This document shows positions 1 through 8,689 of a stretch of DNA of 64,000 nt, one piece after another; within the stretch, counting starts at the first letter, position 1; each line of letters begins with the position of its first letter. The position numbers were made by a program, and so were the translations under genes. Source of the stretch: Shimia biformata (GTDB lineage Bacteria > Pseudomonadota > Alphaproteobacteria > Rhodobacterales > Rhodobacteraceae); assembly GCF_016888515.1 (NCBI RefSeq), contig NZ_JAFEJK010000001.1:558001-622000 (forward strand). The letters run 5' to 3'. The notes below the pieces were generated by a model that did no database searches, had not been told where the DNA came from, and saw only the letters and a program-made list of their open reading frames with translations.

Positions 1-359
1 ACAAGATCCACGAAATCCTGGCCGAGGGTGTCCAGTTCATGCCGCCGACCTACTGGGCGACCTGGACCGGACGAGAGCCCGTGGCGGCAGTTTTGGGCCA
101 TGTCGGGCAGGTCTTTTCCGACTTCCGCTATCGTCGCGTGATGGGGGAAGGCAACGATTGGGCGCTGGAATTCCAATGCAAGGTCGGTGAGCTTGACGCA
201 GTTGGAGTAGATCTGATCACACTGGACGACGACGGACTGATCGCGAAGTTTGAGGTGGTCATGCGGCCACTCAAATCCGTTGCCGCGCTGCGTGAAGCGA
301 TGAATGCCCGCGTGATGACGGATCCTCGCTTTCTGGAGTATCGCAAGGCGCTTGGCTGA
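1..359 (+). CDS. NTF2-like (SnoaL-type) protein, 5' truncated
   Basis: The reading frame is open from base 3 and runs through an internal ATG at 39, so the true start lies upstream of the window. About 118 residues are visible. They form the alternating aromatic/hydrophobic strands of an NTF2-like cone fold (VGELDAVGVDLITLDDDGLI, then FEVVMRPLKS). This family includes polyketide cyclases, small isomerases and many proteins of unknown role, and no specific reaction can be assigned. The stop overlaps the start of the next gene (TGATG), so the two are probably translationally coupled. Confidence 0.75.
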   Translation, partial: KIHEILAEGVQFMPPTYWATWTGREPVAAVLGHVGQVFSDFRYRRVMGEGNDWALEFQCKVGELDAVGVDLITLDDDGLIAKFEVVMRPLKSVAALREAMNARVMTDPRFLEYRKALG

Positions 360-1099
360 TGCTGATGCGCCCGCTGGCCAGGATCGCGCTTGTGCCGCTT
401 CTGTTGGTACAGGGGCTGTGGGTTCGGGCAGGGGCGCAGTTCCTGCCCGAACCGCCTGGTGACAGGGGCGGCGTGTTTGGATCAGGCCCCGACCTTGGGC
501 TTCTGGTGCTAGGGGATTCATCCGCCGCCGGGGTTGGCGCACAGAACCAGAAAACTGCCATGCCGGCTCAACTTGTTTTCTTGCTGGCCCAGAATGCACG
601 GGTCCACTACCGGGTTGAGGCCATCACGGGCGCCACATCCAGATCGACGCTCAAAAGCATGGACACGGTGACGTATGGTTCTGCGGATCTGTGCATTGTT
701 GTGCTGGGTGTCAATGACGTTACACGCGCAACCTCTCCGCGCCGCTTTGTCCGCAACCTGGCACGGATCGAAGCCGCGCTGAAGTCAAAGACAGGTACGC
801 GCCACATCATCTTTTCTGGTGTGCCACCGATGGGGCATTTCCCACTCCTGCCAAACCCGCTGAGATGGGTATTGGGCCAGGACGCTCAGCGGTTGGACGC
901 GGCGTTGCAGGCGTTCTGCGCGGAGTCGCAAGACAGGTCACATTTGCCGCTGGATCTGCCGTTGACGCCGGACATGGTTGCATCAGACGGGTTTCACCCC
1001 TCAGAGACGGCGCATGCTTTGTGGGCGAAAATGCTGGCCCGCCATATTCTTGATGTTCTGCCAATGGCGCAGGGGAGCGACCTAGACCTCAGGCTTTGA
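359..1099 (+). CDS. SGNH/GDSL-family hydrolase
   Basis: A 246-residue SGNH esterase/lipase-type hydrolase. The four family blocks are visible: GDS with nucleophile Ser54, a Gly near 91, GVND with Asn119, and SDGFHPS with Asp210 and His213. A hydrophobic stretch at residues 8-20 could be a signal peptide or N-terminal anchor, so the protein may act outside the cytoplasm. The substrate (ester, acyl-polysaccharide or lipid) cannot be read from the sequence. It is coupled to the upstream NTF2-like gene, and its 3' end overlaps the convergent dehydrogenase gene by 11 bases. Confidence 0.85.
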   Translation: MLMRPLARIALVPLLLVQGLWVRAGAQFLPEPPGDRGGVFGSGPDLGLLVLGDSSAAGVGAQNQKTAMPAQLVFLLAQNARVHYRVEAITGATSRSTLKSMDTVTYGSADLCIVVLGVNDVTRATSPRRFVRNLARIEAALKSKTGTRHIIFSGVPPMGHFPLLPNPLRWVLGQDAQRLDAALQAFCAESQDRSHLPLDLPLTPDMVASDGFHPSETAHALWAKMLARHILDVLPMAQGSDLDLRL

Positions 1100-3539
1100 C
1101 CCGTGCACCTGTCGGGTCAAAAAGCGGTTTGAGCGACGCCTCAGCCTTGACCCGAGTACCCATGACATCAATCTCGTAGGACGATGCCAAAACCTCGGCG
1201 GCGGTTTCGCCAGCGCAGGGCACATAGCCCATCCCGATAGCCCCCCCCAGCCAGTGACCGTAGTTGCCCGAACTAAGATAACCGACAATCTCACCGTCGC
1301 GCAGAAGGGGTTCATTGTGATAGAGCAGCGGTTCCGGATCATTCAGGCGGAACTGCAGCAAACGCGACTGGGGGCCGGTTTCCTTCCGCCTCAAGACCGC
1401 GTCGCGTCCGATGAAGTCAGGCTTGCCTGTCGAGACCGCAAAGCCCAGCCCAGCGTCGATCACGTGGTCCTCACAGGTGATGTCGTGCCCGAAATGGCGA
1501 AAACCCTTTTCGATCCGGCAGGAATCCATCATGTGCATGCCGCACAGTTTCAATCCCACGTCTTGACCCGCCTCAAAGAACGTCTCGAATACATGGCCTG
1601 CCATGTCGGAACTGACATAGACCTCCCATCCCAGTTCGCCGACATAGGACACACGATGCGCCCGCGCCAATCCCATGCCTATCTCGATCTCTTGTGCGAA
1701 GCCGAAGGGGTTGGCATCGTTCGAGAAATCGTTGGGTGAGACCAGCTGCATCAGCTTGCGAGCATTTGGTCCCATGACTGCCAGAACGCCTTCTGAAGCG
1801 GTGACATCGGTGATTGTTACTTGGAAGTCGCCCTTCAGACGCATCAGCCGCGTTTGATCGGCAAGTCGGGTGGCTGCAGGTGTAACGACAAGGTAGCAGT
1901 CATCCGCCAAACGCGTGACGGTGACATCCGCTTCGATCCCACCTTTCGGGTTCAGAAACTGCGTATAAACGATTTTACCATTCGCCACCGTATGGTTGGC
2001 CCCCCCAACATGGTTTAGGAACGCTTCCGCGTCTGGCCCTTTTACCCTGATTTTGCCAAATGACGACATGTCATACATGCCGACATTCTCACGTATCGCG
2101 CGATGCTCGGCGGCGGCGTTTTCAAACCAGTTCTGGCGTTTCCAGCTGTAGCGATAGTCACGGTCTTGCCCCGGGCCGGCAAACCAGTTCGCGCGCTCCC
2201 ACCCGGCAAGCTCGCCGAAGACCGCCCCCTGTTCCTTTAGGTGGTGGTGAAAAGGTGTCCGGCGGATACCGCGCGCTGTGGCCTTCTGGCGATACGGGAA
2301 ATGGTCGGCGTAAAGCAGGCCGAGTGTTTCCTTGCTGCGCTCAAAAAGATAAGTCTTGTTGGCTTGGAATGGCTGCATCCGGGCAATGTCCACATCGCCC
2401 AGATCAAAGGGTTTTTCACCATCGTCCATCCATTGGGCCAGAGCCATCCCCGCGCCGCCCGCGGATTGGATGCCAATGGAATTGAACCCGGCCGCAACCC
2501 AGACATTGTCCATTTCTGGCGCAAGACCAAGAAGATAAGCGTCATCCGGCGTGAAGCTTTCCGGTCCATTGAAGAAGGTATGAATACCGGCGTTGGCCAG
2601 ACCAGGCCAGCGGTTCACGGCCTGTTCCAGGATCGGTTCAAAATGGTCGAAATCTTCAGGCAGCTGGTCGAACTCAAAACTGTCAGGAATGCCGTCCATA
2701 CCCCAGGGTTTCGCATGCGGTTCAAACGCGCCCAGCATGATCTTCCCAGCGTCCTCCTTGTAGTAAGCGCACTCGTCCGGGACTCGAAGGACCGGAAGCT
2801 GGGGCAGATCCGGGATCGCTTCCGAGACGATGTAGAAGTGTTCGCAGGCGTGCAGCGGGACGTTGACGCCCATCATACGTCCGACCTGGTGACCCCACAT
2901 GCCCGCACAATTCACGACCATGTCGGTTTGGATGTGCCCTTGTTCGGAACCGTCGTCGGTTTCCCAGTTGACACCAGTAACCATACGTCCACGTATGTTG
3001 ACGCTTGTGACTTTGACTTTTTCACGTATTACGGCACCGCGCTGGCGTGCGCCCTTGGCCAAGGCCAATGCAATGTTCGCCGGGTCAGCCTGGCCGTCGG
3101 TAGGTAGCCAGACACCACCCGTAACCCCTTCCAGGTTGAGGTGGCCGTATCTCTCGCCCACCTCGCGCGGTGACAGCTCTTCGACCGGCACTCCGAATGC
3201 GCGGGCCATAGCCGCATTGCGATACAGTTCTTCCAGGCGCTCGCCGGTCAAGGCGACGGACACCGATCCAACCTGTCGCATGCCCGTCGCCACGCCGGTT
3301 TCCGCCTCCAGCCCCATGTAAAGCTCTGTCGAATAGCGTGCCAATTTGGTCATATTGGACGACGCGCGTAGTTGGCCGATCAGCCCGGCGGCATGCCAGG
3401 TGGTGCCGCTGGTCAGTTGCTTGCGCTCGAGCAAGACAACATCCTGCCAGCCCAGTTTGGCGAGATGATAGGCGACCGAGCAACCGACGACGCCGCCGCC
3501 GATGATGACCACGCGGGCCTTTTGGGGGAGGTCAGCCAT
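1089..3539 (-). CDS. FAD-dependent dehydrogenase fused to GcvT domain (dimethylglycine/sarcosine dehydrogenase type)
   Basis: This 816-residue protein has an N-terminal DAO-type FAD domain (dinucleotide motif GGGVVG near residues 14-19), a linker at about 370-430, and GCV_T plus GCV_T_C folate-binding domains from about 430 to the end. TWHAAG with His49 matches the histidine that carries covalent FAD in dimethylglycine dehydrogenase. Members oxidise an N-methyl group and pass the formaldehyde-level carbon to tetrahydrofolate. It is the last gene of the minus-strand operon, and its start overlaps the MDR gene by 8 bases. The exact substrate (dimethylglycine, sarcosine or another N-methyl amine) is an inference. 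Confidence 0.88.
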   Translation of the reverse strand: MADLPQKARVVIIGGGVVGCSVAYHLAKLGWQDVVLLERKQLTSGTTWHAAGLIGQLRASSNMTKLARYSTELYMGLEAETGVATGMRQVGSVSVALTGERLEELYRNAAMARAFGVPVEELSPREVGERYGHLNLEGVTGGVWLPTDGQADPANIALALAKGARQRGAVIREKVKVTSVNIRGRMVTGVNWETDDGSEQGHIQTDMVVNCAGMWGHQVGRMMGVNVPLHACEHFYIVSEAIPDLPQLPVLRVPDECAYYKEDAGKIMLGAFEPHAKPWGMDGIPDSFEFDQLPEDFDHFEPILEQAVNRWPGLANAGIHTFFNGPESFTPDDAYLLGLAPEMDNVWVAAGFNSIGIQSAGGAGMALAQWMDDGEKPFDLGDVDIARMQPFQANKTYLFERSKETLGLLYADHFPYRQKATARGIRRTPFHHHLKEQGAVFGELAGWERANWFAGPGQDRDYRYSWKRQNWFENAAAEHRAIRENVGMYDMSSFGKIRVKGPDAEAFLNHVGGANHTVANGKIVYTQFLNPKGGIEADVTVTRLADDCYLVVTPAATRLADQTRLMRLKGDFQVTITDVTASEGVLAVMGPNARKLMQLVSPNDFSNDANPFGFAQEIEIGMGLARAHRVSYVGELGWEVYVSSDMAGHVFETFFEAGQDVGLKLCGMHMMDSCRIEKGFRHFGHDITCEDHVIDAGLGFAVSTGKPDFIGRDAVLRRKETGPQSRLLQFRLNDPEPLLYHNEPLLRDGEIVGYLSSGNYGHWLGGAIGMGYVPCAGETAAEVLASSYEIDVMGTRVKAEASLKPLFDPTGARVKA

Positions 3540-4611
3540 CCTTTTCGTCCTCGGCAGGGGGAATTAGCACCAGTTTTCCCGGAAACGTCTTGGCCATGAA
3601 ATCCGTCTGGGCACGGTGGATGTCGCGAAGCGGATAGGTCTTGGAAACCAGCGGGTTCAACTTGCCCCCGTTAATCAGTTTGGCAAGTTTCTGAAAAACC
3701 GCAGGTGGTTGATAGGTTGAGCCGGAAAGCGTCAGATCCTTGAGGTAGATCTTGCGCAAATCCATTTCGACGATCGGACCCGCGATTGCCCCGGCAACCG
3801 CATAACGTCCACCTCGTTTCAGCGCCTGAATCAGCCCCGCCCATTTCGGGCCACCCACAACGTCAATGACACAATCAATACATTCGTTGCCTGCAGGTTC
3901 GTCGCGGTCGAGTGTTTCGGCCGCCCCTGCCGCAAGCACGGCTTCCGACTTGGAGCGGGATGTTACACCAATAACGTGCGCCCCTCTCAGGGACGCCAGT
4001 TCCACTGCGGCCATTCCGACCCCACCCGACGCGCCGGTCACCAGAACCCGATCCCCTTCGCGGACACCGGCCCGGTCAAGCAGCGCCTCTGCCGTCCCAT
4101 AAGCACATGGAATCGCGGCGATTTGAGTGTCGGTCATCGGCGATTCTGTGACGTCATACAGATCATCAGCAGGAAGACAGCAGAACTGCGCGAAGGCGCC
4201 GTTCATCTCAGACCCAATACAGGTCATTCCAACCGGGTCATCCATGGTCGGGCGTGGCAGGCAGAGTGGCGCAGTGACGCGACGCCCGATCCAACCATCA
4301 TGTGTGGGATCGCCGACAGCAACAACCGCGCCGCACAGGTCTCCGCCCTGGATCAGTGGAAACTGCAAAGCACCGGACCAGCCGCCATCGTCACCCGAGC
4401 CCGTCTGGTTGGCGTCTGTGCCGCCAGTCACGTCGTCGGAATACCAACCAAGCCGCGTGTTAATGTCTGTGTTGTTGATCCCCGCGGCGTGAACGCGGAT
4501 CAGGGCCTCGCCGGGAGCAGGCACAGGCATTGGCAGGTCATCCCGCCAGATCAGCTTTTCCGGCCCCCCATGCCCGGTCAGAACAACGCCTGACATCGTT
4601 TCACGTGTCAT
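3532..4611 (-). CDS. Zinc-independent MDR-family alcohol dehydrogenase / quinone oxidoreductase
   Basis: A 359-residue medium-chain dehydrogenase/reductase. The Rossmann motif VTGASGGVGM lies at residues 191-200. The catalytic-zinc cysteine expected after the first domain is replaced (GINNTDINTRLG), and no four-Cys structural zinc lobe is visible. It is therefore more like the quinone oxidoreductase branch than a classical zinc alcohol dehydrogenase. It sits between two FAD-GcvT genes with overlapping reading frames on both sides (ATGA at 4608-4611; 8 bases at 3532-3539), which implies a role in the same pathway. The substrate is unknown. Confidence 0.85.
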   Translation of the reverse strand: MTRETMSGVVLTGHGGPEKLIWRDDLPMPVPAPGEALIRVHAAGINNTDINTRLGWYSDDVTGGTDANQTGSGDDGGWSGALQFPLIQGGDLCGAVVAVGDPTHDGWIGRRVTAPLCLPRPTMDDPVGMTCIGSEMNGAFAQFCCLPADDLYDVTESPMTDTQIAAIPCAYGTAEALLDRAGVREGDRVLVTGASGGVGMAAVELASLRGAHVIGVTSRSKSEAVLAAGAAETLDRDEPAGNECIDCVIDVVGGPKWAGLIQALKRGGRYAVAGAIAGPIVEMDLRKIYLKDLTLSGSTYQPPAVFQKLAKLINGGKLNPLVSKTYPLRDIHRAQTDFMAKTFPGKLVLIPPAEDEKDG

Positions 4612-7055
4612 GCCCGCAACCTTTCATTTTCGGGATCCCAAAGCGGTTTGTCCGCCTGCACGACGGCGCGCCGCTTCTCGCCGTAAATTTCGACATCGAC
4701 TTCGGTTCCCGGGACAGCAAGGTCGGCACGGATCATGCCCAGCGCAATCGATGCACCGACACGATAGCCCCAGTCACCCGAAGTCGTTTCGCCGACGATC
4801 TGATCGCCATGCCAGAGGCAGGACATATAGGGCGCGTCGGCCTCGTCTGCGTCCACCACCAGCGTTACGAAACGTTTGTTCACGCCGCGCTGCTTTTCGG
4901 TCAAAAGAGCGGCCTTGCCCGGGAAGTCCTGTGGTTTGTCCAGTTTGACAAAGCGGTCCAGACCACCTTCGAACAGCGTGTAATCGGTCGACAGGTCGCC
5001 TTTCCACGTACGATAGCCTTTCTCGATTCGCAGGCTGTTCAGCGCATACATGCCAAAGGGTTTTGCCCCCCAGCTCAGCACAGCATCATAGATTGCCGGG
5101 AGGTGGGCGTTGGCTGCGTGGATTTCCCATCCCAGTTCACCCGCAAACGAAACACGCGCAAGGGTGGCTGACTGACCCGCGACAGTGGCTGGTTGATGGC
5201 TAAGCCAGCCAAGGGACAGGTCTGCGTTGCTGAGGTCACTGAACAGGTCCCGTGACCTGGGGCCGGTGACGATCAAAGTGCCGTACTCTGCCGTATGATC
5301 GGTAAGGCTCAGGTGGTCCGGCAAAGCGGTTTTCAACACGTCCCAGTCGTGCCATTGCGCCGTTGCTGCGGTGATCAGGGTCATGTGGTCATCGGCGTGA
5401 CGCAGGCAGGACATTTCCGTCAGGATGCGCCCGCGATCGTCGGCGAAATAGAGCAGGTTCATCCGTCCGATCTTGGGAAGCGCCCCGGCGACACGGCCGC
5501 GCAACCATTCCGCCGCGCCGTCACCCGACAGGTTGAACCGCGAAAACCCGGGCAGGTCCAGAACACCGACATGATCGCGCACGGCTTCGCATTCTTCGCG
5601 GATGCGGGCCTCCCAAGGACCTGAACGGCCCCACGTATGGGTTGCCACTTCAGAGGTGTCATCCCCCGGCTGGGCAAACCAATTGGCGCGTTCCCAACCA
5701 TTATAGGCCCCCATCTGGCCACCCAGTTCGACAACGCGGTCATGCACTGGCGAAAGTTTCCGGTTCCGTGCGGCTGGCCATTCGTGACGCGGGAAGTGCA
5801 TGGCGTATTCGTTGCCATAGACCTCCATCCCCTTGGCGACACAGTAGTCGTGGTCGGTATAGTCGGTATAGCGGCGCGGGTCGCAGGCCCACATATCCCA
5901 TTCCGGTGCGCCATCGACGATCCATTCGGACAGGACCTTGCCCGCACCACCACCCTGCGCGATACCGAAGGTAAAGACGCAGGCCTCAAACGCGTTCCTA
6001 ACCCCAGGCATGGGCCCGATCAGCGGCAACCCGTCTGGCGCATAGGGGATCGGGCCGTTGATCACCCGCGACACGCCCGCCGTGCCCAAAAGCGGCACCC
6101 GCTCCATCGCGTCGGTGACGATACCCTCGATCCGGTCCAGGTCATCCGACCAAAGTTGAAACGAGAAGTCGTCCGGCATGGGATCGTCTGGCGTTGCCCA
6201 ATGCGCTCGGCAATCGGGCTCATAGGGACCAAGGTTGAACCCGTGTTTTTCCTGTCGGAGGTAATAGGACACATCGACATCACGTAACAGCGGCAGCTTG
6301 CGGCCATGTTCCGTGGACCACGCCTCGATCTGGGGGATCTCCTCGGATAGAAGATATTGGTGACTCATCACCATCATCGGTACGGTGCGACCGCCGAAGG
6401 GCTTGAACATCTCGCCGACGCGTTGGGCATAATACCCGGCGGCATTCACCACGAAGTCGCAATCAATATCGCCCTTGTCCGTATGCACCGTCCACGATCC
6501 GTTGGCGTGTTGGGTTACGCCTATTGCCGGGCAAAACCGCTGGATAATGGCACCCATCTGCCGCGCGCCTTTGGCCAGTGCCTGCGTCAGCTGCGCGGGG
6601 TCGATATCGCCGTCATGGGGATCGTAGAGCGACCCGACCAGATCGTGGGTCTCAAGGAACGGGTAACGCGCCTTAGTTTCCGCAGGGTCAAGAATCTCGA
6701 TATCCATGCCCTGATACCGTCCCATACCGGCGGCCCTTTGAAACTCCTGCATCCGCTCCTTGTTATGCGCCAGCCGGATCGACCCGGTGACGTGGTAGTT
6801 CATCGGGTAGTCTACCTCGTCCGCTAGGCGCGCATAAAGTTCGGTGGAATAGCGCTGCATATTCATCACCGACCAGGACGTGGAAAAGGTCGGGACGTTG
6901 CCCGCCGCATGCCATGTCGACCCGGCTGTCAGCTCGTTCTTTTCCAGGAGAACGCAGTCGGTCCAACCCCGTTTCGCCAGGTGATACAACGCAGAGGTGC
7001 CGACGACACCGCCCCCGATGATGACCACACGGGCTGAGCTTGGGAATTCAGCCAT
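4608..7055 (-). CDS. FAD-dependent dehydrogenase fused to GcvT domain, second paralogue
   Basis: At 815 residues it has the same architecture as the gene at 1089-3539: an FAD domain with GGGVVG, TWHAAG with the probable flavin-linked His49, then GCV_T and GCV_T_C folate domains. It differs clearly from that paralogue after the flavin motif (NVPTFSTSW here versus LIGQLRASS), so the two are diverged and probably act on different or successive N-methyl substrates. An AAGGAGT ribosome site sits just before the ATG. It is the first large catabolic gene of the operon after the GFA gene. Confidence 0.88.
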   Translation of the reverse strand: MAEFPSSARVVIIGGGVVGTSALYHLAKRGWTDCVLLEKNELTAGSTWHAAGNVPTFSTSWSVMNMQRYSTELYARLADEVDYPMNYHVTGSIRLAHNKERMQEFQRAAGMGRYQGMDIEILDPAETKARYPFLETHDLVGSLYDPHDGDIDPAQLTQALAKGARQMGAIIQRFCPAIGVTQHANGSWTVHTDKGDIDCDFVVNAAGYYAQRVGEMFKPFGGRTVPMMVMSHQYLLSEEIPQIEAWSTEHGRKLPLLRDVDVSYYLRQEKHGFNLGPYEPDCRAHWATPDDPMPDDFSFQLWSDDLDRIEGIVTDAMERVPLLGTAGVSRVINGPIPYAPDGLPLIGPMPGVRNAFEACVFTFGIAQGGGAGKVLSEWIVDGAPEWDMWACDPRRYTDYTDHDYCVAKGMEVYGNEYAMHFPRHEWPAARNRKLSPVHDRVVELGGQMGAYNGWERANWFAQPGDDTSEVATHTWGRSGPWEARIREECEAVRDHVGVLDLPGFSRFNLSGDGAAEWLRGRVAGALPKIGRMNLLYFADDRGRILTEMSCLRHADDHMTLITAATAQWHDWDVLKTALPDHLSLTDHTAEYGTLIVTGPRSRDLFSDLSNADLSLGWLSHQPATVAGQSATLARVSFAGELGWEIHAANAHLPAIYDAVLSWGAKPFGMYALNSLRIEKGYRTWKGDLSTDYTLFEGGLDRFVKLDKPQDFPGKAALLTEKQRGVNKRFVTLVVDADEADAPYMSCLWHGDQIVGETTSGDWGYRVGASIALGMIRADLAVPGTEVDVEIYGEKRRAVVQADKPLWDPENERLRA

Positions 7056-7094
7056 GGGTGACTCCTTTTTGCGTGTTTGTGCTGGGGGTGGGTG

Positions 7095-7463
7095 TCACTG
7101 GCGTTGCTCCACCCCGTCGGTGATCTGGTAGTAATCGCCCTTGTCGCCCACGAAGATGTGTTTCTCGATCCGCAGCCCTGTTGGGTTCTCGAGTGCGCCC
7201 AGCGCAAAGCTGGTTGTGTCTTCGTCCAGTGCTTTCCAGAACAGGAAGGATCCGCACTCGGGGCAGAAACCGCGTTTGGCGTTTTTGCTGGACTGGAACC
7301 AACGCACCGAACCGGAAATGCTGAGCGCATCGTCACTGACATAGGCCGAGGCCCAGACACCACCTGATTGCCGCCGGCATTGCCCACAATGGCACATGCT
7401 GGCGCCCTGCGGATCGGCGTGGACCTCGAACTCGATGGCGTGGCAGTTGCAGTGACCCTTCAT
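7095..7463 (-). CDS. GFA-family zinc protein (glutathione-dependent formaldehyde-activating-like)
   Basis: Start chosen at ATG 7463 (MKGHCNC) because AAAGGA lies five bases upstream; a longer frame from 7490 would overlap the regulator. The 122-residue product has the GFA cysteine pattern: CxC at residues 5 and 7, a CxCxxC cluster (CHCGQC) and CPEC. These ligate two zinc ions in the family. GFA proteins were named for glutathione-formaldehyde chemistry, although many have unknown activity. Its position between the regulator and two demethylating dehydrogenases that release one-carbon units makes a formaldehyde-related or accessory role plausible. Confidence 0.82.
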   Translation of the reverse strand: MKGHCNCHAIEFEVHADPQGASMCHCGQCRRQSGGVWASAYVSDDALSISGSVRWFQSSKNAKRGFCPECGSFLFWKALDEDTTSFALGALENPTGLRIEKHIFVGDKGDYYQITDGVEQRQ

Positions 7464-7486
7464 GTCATTCCTTTCAAACGACCCGA

Positions 7487-8056
7487 TCAATAGACCGGGG
7501 GCGCGATGACCCAGACAACGACGGCGGGGTGGGCATGCGGGTTGGCCCAGGCAAACGGCGTGCCCTTGATACGGAATGAATCCCCCGGACCAACCGAAAA
7601 GACATGCCCGTCGATGGTCAGTGTTAGATTGCCCGCAACCACATAGCCCACTTCCTGCGTCGGTCGGGTCACGGGCTCTGTCCTTGCGGCGCCGGGGGCA
7701 AAGGTGGAATGGACCACCTCGAATTCGTCGGTCAGGTCGGGCGACAAAAGTTCTTCGGTCAGACCTCCGTCGCCGCTGCCGATCTTGCGACGTGCCCCGG
7801 CGCGGACAATGATTCCGGCTTCGCCCTCGGGCACGTCCGGTTGACCAAACAGCAGTGACAAGGGCGCGTCCAACCCAGCGGCAATCGCGCGCAGGTCGGC
7901 AACCGAGGGTTGCGAGAGGTCACGCTCAACCTGACTGAGCCACCCGACCGAACGGCCGAGCCGTACAGACAGGTCAGTCAACGTCACCCCGCGTGCCTTG
8001 CGCAGAGCGCGCAGATCAGCGCCAAGGGTGCGGGGTTGCGGCAGGTCGCGGGGCAT
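7487..8056 (-). CDS. XRE-family transcriptional regulator with C-terminal cupin domain
   Basis: A 189-residue HTH-cupin regulator. The helix-turn-helix is at about residues 11-66 (LSVRLGRSVGWLSQVERDLS) and the cupin sensor at about 115-185 (YVVAGNLTLTIDG, GDSFRIKGTPFAW). Family members usually control catabolic operons for amines, polyamines or amino acids, with a small ligand bound by the cupin. It is the first gene of the minus-strand operon, 23 bases ahead of the GFA gene. Two inverted repeats at 8066-8129 lie directly before its start codon, pointing to autoregulation and control of the downstream demethylase genes. Confidence 0.88.
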   Translation of the reverse strand: MPRDLPQPRTLGADLRALRKARGVTLTDLSVRLGRSVGWLSQVERDLSQPSVADLRAIAAGLDAPLSLLFGQPDVPEGEAGIIVRAGARRKIGSGDGGLTEELLSPDLTDEFEVVHSTFAPGAARTEPVTRPTQEVGYVVAGNLTLTIDGHVFSVGPGDSFRIKGTPFAWANPHAHPAVVVWVIAPPVY

Positions 8057-8065
8057 GAAAATTCC

Positions 8066-8090
8066 GTGAAAATTTGCATTGGAATTTCAC
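8066..8090. promoter_or_regulatory. Putative operator A for the XRE-cupin regulator
   Basis: A 25-base imperfect palindrome with arms GTGAAAATT and GAATTTCAC. It starts 10 bases before the regulator start codon, so a bound protein would cover the ribosome-binding region and probably the transcript start. A further half-site copy (TGAAAATTCCG) runs from 8056, overlapping the first base of the start codon, and repeats with an 11-base period into this site. The match to site B makes chance unlikely. Confidence 0.65.
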
Positions 8091-8104
8091 GCTGCCTGAT
8101 TCGC

Positions 8105-8129
8105 GTGAAATTTCAAAGAGAATTTTCAC
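8105..8129. promoter_or_regulatory. Putative operator B for the XRE-cupin regulator
   Basis: A second 25-base palindrome with arms GTGAAATTT and AATTTTCAC. Its reverse complement matches site A at about 20 of 25 positions, and the outer nine bases of each arm are shared. Its centre is 39 bases from that of site A. Together the two sites supply four half-sites of the form GTGAAAWTT in the only intergenic space ahead of the operon. Confidence 0.65.
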
Positions 8130-8175
8130 AGGCTAAGGTGACTTGGGATGCAGAGCGACCGTGGGGTCGCGATGG

Positions 8176-8634
8176 TCAATCCGCGCTGTGGAATACCTGG
8201 CCGAGGATTTGTGCAAGGTGATCTGCATCCGTTTGGGTGAACGCATTCGGCATATTGCTGTCGATGTCGAACACTCCCAACAGAGTGCCACTGCCATTCA
8301 CGACAGGCAGTACCAACTCTGACCGTGTGGACGAGGCGCAGGCAATATGGCCGGGAAAGGCGTCAACATCCGGCACCAGTTGAACCTGACCCGTGCGGGC
8401 TGCGGCGCCGCACACGCCGCGCGAAAACGGGATCACGAGGCAGCCGTGCCCACCCTGATAGGGACCGATTTTCAACAGCTCAGGTCCGACAACACGGTAG
8501 AACCCCGTCCAGTCGAACCGCTCATCTGCGTGATGCACCTCGCAGGCCACCGTCGCCATCAGGGACACCGTATCCGTTTCGCCCTCCGTCAGCGCGAGGA
8601 TGGTTTTCTTCAGGTGGTCATAGTTGATCTGCAT
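8176..8634 (-). CDS. msrC: Free methionine-(R)-sulfoxide reductase (GAF domain)
   Basis: Start taken at ATG 8634 because AAGGAG precedes it; the longer frame has no such site. The 152-residue protein is a single GAF domain with the three fRMsr cysteines at Cys65, Cys75 and Cys99. Their spacing of 10 and 24 matches E. coli Cys84/94/118. The surrounding motif GVCGAAARTGQ ... VPDVDAFPGHIAC is diagnostic of the family. It reduces free Met-R-sulfoxide in the cytoplasm using thioredoxin. It lies upstream of the XRE-cupin gene but is separated from it by about 120 bases containing the operators. Confidence 0.9.
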   Translation of the reverse strand: MQINYDHLKKTILALTEGETDTVSLMATVACEVHHADERFDWTGFYRVVGPELLKIGPYQGGHGCLVIPFSRGVCGAAARTGQVQLVPDVDAFPGHIACASSTRSELVLPVVNGSGTLLGVFDIDSNMPNAFTQTDADHLAQILGQVFHSAD

Positions 8635-8689
8635 GGGGACTCCTTGGAATCTCGCACTGGGACCACAGGATGCGGGACTTGGCAATAGG

